From positions 62,001 to 126,000 of the forward strand of contig NZ_JALNYS010000010.1 of the NCBI RefSeq assembly GCF_023229695.1: a DNA stretch of 64,000 bases, given 5' to 3'. Every line of letters begins with the position of its first letter. The stretch's first letter is position 1. The notes beneath the pieces were generated by a model. It did no database searches. It was given only the letters and a program-made list of their open reading frames with translations, and had not been told where the DNA came from. The position numbers and the translations under genes are program-made. This document shows positions 59,250-64,000 of the stretch, piece by piece. The stretch is from Sulfuricurvum sp. (lineage in GTDB: Bacteria > Campylobacterota > Campylobacteria > Campylobacterales > Sulfurimonadaceae).

Positions 59250-62200
59250 TCACATCAGTGTTTCAATCATTTCGCCGGGTGCAGGTTTGTAAAAATAATA
59301 TCCCTGTATAAAATCGATTCCATGGTCTCGTAAAAACTCCATTTCCTCAACACTTTCTACCCCTTCTGCCAATACTTCCATCTCCAACCCTTTGGATAAC
59401 GCGATAATCGTTTTGACGATCGTTTGATTTTTTGGTTCGCGGGTGATGTTGCGGACGAATGATATATCGATTTTGAGTTTGTCGATGGGGAGGTTTTTAA
59501 GATAGGAGAGGGATGAATAGCCTGTGCCGAAATCATCAATCGAAACATGGAACCCTTTGTCCCGCAACTCTTCCAGGAGTAGAACCATTTTTTCGGGATT
59601 TGAAAGGATGGAACGCTCCGTGATTTCAAGCTCTATCCATTCCGGTTTGCAGTGGGTCTCTTCCAGAATACGTTCAAGAATGGATAAGAAATTGGTGTGG
59701 GTGAACTGGTGTGCCGAGACATTGACGGCTATACGCCCCGCCAAACGGTTAGAATCAAACCACCGTTTGGCCGTTTTAAAACTCTCGATCAATACAAATT
59801 CGCCGATTTCGAGTATAAGACCGCTCTCTTCGGCTATCGGAATAAAACTTGCCGGGGAAATCGGCCCCTGGGGAGAAAACCATCGCAGCAGAGCTTCGAC
59901 TCCGACGATCTGCCCGCTCTTCGGATCCACCTGAGGCTGATAATAGAGCGACAGTTCATGATTGGAAAGTGCTTTTTTGAGATTGGTGGTTATCGACATC
60001 CGGTACAACGCACGCTCTCTTAAATCGCTGTTGTAAAAACTAAACGTGTTCTTGCCGGAACTTTTTGCATTGTACATCGCCGTATCGGCACACTGCAACA
60101 GCTCTTCGGTTGTCTGTGCGTCATCGGGATGGATCGCGATACCGATACTGGCAGTGATATAAATTTCCCTTGTTTCGATCGAAAAAGGGTGATTGAACTC
60201 ACCGGCCAACCGCTCCATCGTCGTTTCAATAAAGCATTCATCATCTTCGTCACCTTGACACGAAACGACAACGACAAACTCATCGCCCCCGTTGCGCACA
60301 ATGAAAGAAGCGGGAGGAAAAATATTTTGCAGCAAACGGGTCACATCGATCAATAATTTGTCCCCGAACCGATGCCCGTAGGAATCATTGATCTCTTTAA
60401 ATCCGTCAAGGTCAAGAAACATAAATGCCAGTCTCGTATTTTCTGAAAATTTTTTCTCCATAAACTCATGCAGACTGAGATGATTCGGTAGACCGGTCAG
60501 TTCATCGTGGTGGGCCAGATGGTCATAGCGCTCTTTTTCCGTAATGATCCTGATCTGGTCCTCTTTTTGTCGCGTGATATCTTGCATTACCCCTTGCACT
60601 TTCGTCACTTTTTCCTCTTCGATGAGAGGAGAGCCAACCGTTCGTACCCATTTATGAGCCCCAGTCGCGCTAATGATCTCCAGTTCCAGATCATACGGCT
60701 TGCCCAGAGTGATCGCATCGTGCATCGCTTTCTCAATAATCGGGCGTGATTGCGGTGTGTAAAAATCCAGCCCTTTACGAACATCGATCGTCTCTCCCGG
60801 CGGAAGATCGTGAATACGGATAAGTTCGTCCGTCCACGCCCCCTTCATCGTTTTTGTATCGAAACTCCACCCCCCGATTTTAGCGATATGGTTCGTTTGC
60901 GACAACAGTTGTTCATGGGCATTTTTACGATATTTTCCCAATTTGACCGCACCCTCTACTCTGGCAATCAACTCACCGCTGTGAAATGGTTTTGAGAGAT
61001 AATCATCCGCTCCGGAGGTTAGCCCCTGTGCTTTATCACTCTCACCCGCACGGGCTGAGAGCAAAATAATCGGTAAAGAATAGGTATATTCGGCGGAACG
61101 GATTTTTTTTAACAATTCGAAACCGTTCAATCTGGGCATCATGACGTCGCTGATGATCAGATCCGGCAAACTTTGTTGACACATCTCCCAGGCATCCTCC
61201 CCATCAACCGCCAGTGAGACACTGTAGCCGGCATCTCTTAGAAGCCGTCCGATGAACTCTCTCATATCGGCATTGTCGTCCGCAACAATTACATTCCCTT
61301 TCGTATTCTCTGTCGGCTGATCTGAAACTCTATTTTCCCTATTCCAGCGCGTCGCTTCGGCAAGATAGGTTTGCGTATGAAGCGGTCTCTTGTCATCTTC
61401 TTTGCCGTTGTGTCCTTCTGGCTGTGTCGAATCGATTTCATGAATCCCCAGCGGCATAAAAACCGTAAACGTCGTCCCCTCTCCCACTGTACTGGCAACC
61501 TCGATGTTCCCCCCCTGAAGCTTCACAAGCTCCTGGACCAGAGCCAGACCGATCCCCGTCCCTTCGTACGATTTTCCGTGAGAATTTGCTACCCGGTAAA
61601 ACCGTTCGAACAGTTTCGGCAGTTCCTCTTCAAGAATCCCTATTCCCGTATCCTGCACTCTCAATACCGCCTGATTGTTCTCGGATCGGATCGATACGGT
61701 AATCGATCCGTTGTGGGTAAATTTAAACGCATTGGAGAGGAGATTCAAAACGATTTTTTCCCACATCTCTCTGTCAATTTCGACCCATTCAGGTAAGGGC
61801 GGACAATCGACGACCAATCGGACGTGCGCCAATTCCGATGCCGAAGAAAAATTGCTGGCCAAATCGGCTGTCAAGGCCGAAAGATCGGTGGCTTCATACG
61901 CCGCTCTCACCCGTCCCGCTTCGATACGGGAAAAATCAAGCAGTGTATTGACCAGCTTCAACAATCGTAAAGCGTTTCGATGGATGATTTCTAGATCCGC
62001 AGCGACTCTATCGGCTTCGAGACGGTGACGATTATTTAAAAGCTCCTCCACGGGGGCTATCATAAGGGTCAAAGGCGTTCTGAATTCATGCGAAATATTG
62101 GAAAAAAATTCCGTTTTCAGACGATCCAGCTCTTTGAGTTTATCGTTCAGAGCCGCAACCTCTTTTTCTCTCGCTTTGATCAGCCGATTGGCCTCTTTAA

Positions 62201-62702
62201 CCTCGTTGGCCCGTTTCAGAACCTCGGCTTCAAGCCTGTTTGTTTGTATATCCGATGATTGTCCGGCGGTGGTGTTCGCTTCTTTGAGCAAAACAAAATC
62301 GGTTACATCTTCCACATTATGGATAATGTATTCAACCTTCCCCTCATCGGCGAATATCGGAGCGTTCACGGGGCTCCAGTATTTTACTTCAAATCCGCCG
62401 CTCCCGTCGCGCAACGGAATATCGTATTTTTGCACTCCCATGATATCGGTTCTGCCGTAACGGACTACGCTGTCCAGAGAGATATGCAGATCACTGACCC
62501 CACTGACTGACGTGTCACTCGGGTTATCGGGGAAAACGTCAAAAAGCGGCTTTCCGATCACCTGATCACGTACGATTCCCGTCGCCGACAGATAATAATC
62601 GTTGACCGCAACGATGGTATAGCTGTCATCGGCGCGAAGGATGAGATAGGGATGGGGACTCGCTTCAAACAGTCGTTTAAAAAAGATAGCGGAGTGATTC
62701 AT
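59250..62702 (-). CDS. Hybrid sensor kinase fused to GGDEF and EAL domains
   Basis: 1150 residues. Order: PAS (about 10-135), coiled coil, HisKA (FFSNISHEFRTPLTLM), HATPase (VLRVQDTGIGI, YEGTGIGLALV), receiver (VIVADDNAD, LIISDVMMP, LSKPF), PAS, GGDEF (RNGGDEF, no RxxD five residues before it) and EAL (GVEALLRW, DDFGTGYSSL). Both cyclase and phosphodiesterase motifs look intact, so its net effect on c-di-GMP cannot be told. No membrane helix is seen. GGAGG before the ATG at 62702 decides the start. Confidence 0.93.
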   Translation of the reverse strand: MNHSAIFFKRLFEASPHPYLILRADDSYTIVAVNDYYLSATGIVRDQVIGKPLFDVFPDNPSDTSVSGVSDLHISLDSVVRYGRTDIMGVQKYDIPLRDGSGGFEVKYWSPVNAPIFADEGKVEYIIHNVEDVTDFVLLKEANTTAGQSSDIQTNRLEAEVLKRANEVKEANRLIKAREKEVAALNDKLKELDRLKTEFFSNISHEFRTPLTLMIAPVEELLNNRHRLEADRVAADLEIIHRNALRLLKLVNTLLDFSRIEAGRVRAAYEATDLSALTADLASNFSSASELAHVRLVVDCPPLPEWVEIDREMWEKIVLNLLSNAFKFTHNGSITVSIRSENNQAVLRVQDTGIGILEEELPKLFERFYRVANSHGKSYEGTGIGLALVQELVKLQGGNIEVASTVGEGTTFTVFMPLGIHEIDSTQPEGHNGKEDDKRPLHTQTYLAEATRWNRENRVSDQPTENTKGNVIVADDNADMREFIGRLLRDAGYSVSLAVDGEDAWEMCQQSLPDLIISDVMMPRLNGFELLKKIRSAEYTYSLPIILLSARAGESDKAQGLTSGADDYLSKPFHSGELIARVEGAVKLGKYRKNAHEQLLSQTNHIAKIGGWSFDTKTMKGAWTDELIRIHDLPPGETIDVRKGLDFYTPQSRPIIEKAMHDAITLGKPYDLELEIISATGAHKWVRTVGSPLIEEEKVTKVQGVMQDITRQKEDQIRIITEKERYDHLAHHDELTGLPNHLSLHEFMEKKFSENTRLAFMFLDLDGFKEINDSYGHRFGDKLLIDVTRLLQNIFPPASFIVRNGGDEFVVVVSCQGDEDDECFIETTMERLAGEFNHPFSIETREIYITASIGIAIHPDDAQTTEELLQCADTAMYNAKSSGKNTFSFYNSDLRERALYRMSITTNLKKALSNHELSLYYQPQVDPKSGQIVGVEALLRWFSPQGPISPASFIPIAEESGLILEIGEFVLIESFKTAKRWFDSNRLAGRIAVNVSAHQFTHTNFLSILERILEETHCKPEWIELEITERSILSNPEKMVLLLEELRDKGFHVSIDDFGTGYSSLSYLKNLPIDKLKIDISFVRNITREPKNQTIVKTIIALSKGLEMEVLAEGVESVEEMEFLRDHGIDFIQGYYFYKPAPGEMIETLM

Positions 62703-62784
62703 TGATGCCTCCAAACAAAAGAAATTTTATTTTGTTTTATTATACATCTAAATTTTTACGATCGAAATACAAAAATCAGGGATA

Positions 62785-64000
62785 CTATGAGACAGCAATC
62801 CTGTTCCTCCCCCTCTCTTTGGCCCGATAGAGATTTTTATCAGCCATATCAATCAGGATTGTTGGATCTGATTCATGGGTCGGATAGGCGATTGCGATAC
62901 CCGTACTGACAGTGACACGATCGGAGATCGTTGAATCTTGATGCTCTATCGCTTCGTTCCTCAGCATTTCATGAAAACACTCAGCGATCGTCAATGCCCC
63001 CTGCAGTGTACTATCCGGCAGAAGAGAGACAAACTCCTCTCCACCGTAGCGGGCTACCATATCGGCAGGACGCCGTAGACAGTTTTTTAAAATAGCGGCG
63101 AATTTTTTCAAACACTCATCCCCTGCGAGATGGCCGTAACGATCATTATAGAGCTTGAAAAAATCGATATCAATCATAATCAGCACCAAAGCGACATCTT
63201 CACGAGCGGCACGCCGCCACTCTTGCTGCAGATATTCATCGAATCGCCGCCGATTGGGGATGCCGGTGAGGCCGTCATTATTGGCCAGCTCTTTGAGCTG
63301 GTGCTGTGCCCGGGCCAAAGCCTCTTTCTCCTGTCGGGCTACGATGATCTGCCCGCAGGTTTTGGCAAGCGGTTTGAGCATCTCGACAATCGTCGAATCG
63401 TACCCACCCTCACGGTTTGCCAACCCGATCTCCCCCACCAGAGTAGTGCCGTTAAACACCGGGATCCCCAAAAAAGATTCGATGGGAGGGTGGCCCGGCG
63501 GCGTCCCTGCACGTCGGGGATCGTTTGCGGGATCATTACTCAGGAGAACTTTTTTCTCGGTAATGACATGGCCGAAAAGGTTGTCCAGTTTTCGAAATTC
63601 AAACCCGGTTCTTTGGTACTGTTCGTACAAGCGATTGGTCTCTTCATCCCATGCGATATTGCTGAGGGCATACGTTTTCAGGTATGGCGCTCCCCCCTCT
63701 TCGTACAACACTTCGCCGATCAGCCCAAAAGGGGAATCGGTCAATTTCAAAAGTTCATCCAACAGCTTTTCGTACATATCGAACGGATCGGTATGGACAA
63801 TAAACTGTGTCTGGAAGTCATCAATCATCTTTAACTGTGTCGTACGCTCTCTTACAATTTCTTCAAGCTGTTCTTCATTCTTTTTCAGCTTCAGATTGCT
63901 CTGTTGCAGCATCAATGTCGCTTTACCTGCTATCGCAAGCACCTCAACTTGTTTGACCAAAAAATCCATCAGACTTTTCAAACGCGCTTCAGGGATTACC
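62785..64000 (-). CDS. GAF-GGDEF diguanylate cyclase, cut by the window edge
   Basis: At least 400 residues. The frame stays open through the end of the window, so the 5' end is probably missing; a TTG at 63981 has no ribosome site. A coiled coil (about the first 60 residues) leads to a GAF domain (FVHTDP-like FIVHTDPFDMYEKLL, GHPPIESFLGIPV, GEIGLANREGGYD) and a GGDEF domain with active site GGEEF. RPAD lies five residues before it, a proper inhibitory I-site. Makes c-di-GMP. Confidence 0.92.
   Translation of the reverse strand, partial: VIPEARLKSLMDFLVKQVEVLAIAGKATLMLQQSNLKLKKNEEQLEEIVRERTTQLKMIDDFQTQFIVHTDPFDMYEKLLDELLKLTDSPFGLIGEVLYEEGGAPYLKTYALSNIAWDEETNRLYEQYQRTGFEFRKLDNLFGHVITEKKVLLSNDPANDPRRAGTPPGHPPIESFLGIPVFNGTTLVGEIGLANREGGYDSTIVEMLKPLAKTCGQIIVARQEKEALARAQHQLKELANNDGLTGIPNRRRFDEYLQQEWRRAAREDVALVLIMIDIDFFKLYNDRYGHLAGDECLKKFAAILKNCLRRPADMVARYGGEEFVSLLPDSTLQGALTIAECFHEMLRNEAIEHQDSTISDRVTVSTGIAIAYPTHESDPTILIDMADKNLYRAKERGRNRIAVS

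Overview
The window looks like a chromosomal piece of a flagellated, free-living member of the Campylobacterota, close to Sulfuricurvum or Sulfurimonas. That placement is inference from gene content: CheV, a CZB-domain chemoreceptor, a FliK-like/FlhB-tail pair, a two-subunit-type pyruvate/oxaloacetate carboxylase subunit, many REC, PAS, GGDEF and HD-GYP proteins, and HxxQWRQPLN-type histidine kinases. There is no rRNA and no taxonomic marker strong enough to fix a species. One tRNA (Arg, anticodon CCG) is present.

Layout. 0-9.5 kb: CheV, a biotin-dependent carboxyltransferase with an odd repeat protein, pyrophosphatase, small membrane proteins, a lytic-transglycosylase-like protein, a chemoreceptor, a diguanylate cyclase and a TerB/DnaJ protein. 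9.6-14.7 kb: FliK-like plus FlhB-tail genes, a c-type cytochrome with an FmdE-like protein, YcgN, and the radical SAM enzyme AmrS, with several intergenic hairpin repeats between them. 14.7-21.2 kb: a complete export system (two ABC-2 permeases, a double ATPase, an HlyD-type adaptor and a divergent TolC-like channel). 22.3-24.0 kb: an AT-rich two-gene AAA15 ATPase module. 24.3-27.0 kb: a PAS/GAF/HD-GYP sensor flanked by arfB and a decayed copy of the arfB tail. 27.1-33.5 kb: a GC-rich molybdenum hydroxylase operon (large, FeS and FAD subunits, XdhC, MobA-like protein) with a small DMT transporter and arfB at its end. 33.6-35.6 kb: a DksA-like protein, Pcm, Hsp20 and a GIY-YIG protein. 35.6-42.3 kb: a tightly packed five-gene signalling operon (FIST-domain kinase, REC-PAS-HD-GYP, receiver protein, solute-binding lipoprotein, HAMP kinase).

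43-59 kb is the accessory region. SbcD and SbcC are followed by three phage-regulator-like genes (RhuM, ORF6N and KilA-N domains) and a very AT-rich CHAT-protease gene. Each of the three regulator genes ends in, or is directly followed by, a copy of the 3' end of sbcC. Next come a nuclease-gene remnant, two near-duplicate MNT/HEPN cassettes on either side of an AAA/DUF4143 ATPase, and, beside the tRNA, a third nucleotidyltransferase plus a scrap of a fourth. Two inverted copies of a 132-bp element lie outside the sbcCD-to-HEPN block, at 42.9 and 56.8 kb. This array is the best candidate here for an undescribed system: cargo genes accumulating behind sbcC, probably for phage defence.

57-64 kb: a degenerate response regulator, the tRNA, a 1150-residue hybrid kinase/GGDEF/EAL protein, and a GAF-GGDEF protein cut by the window edge. 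At least six proteins in the window make, degrade or bind cyclic-di-GMP.
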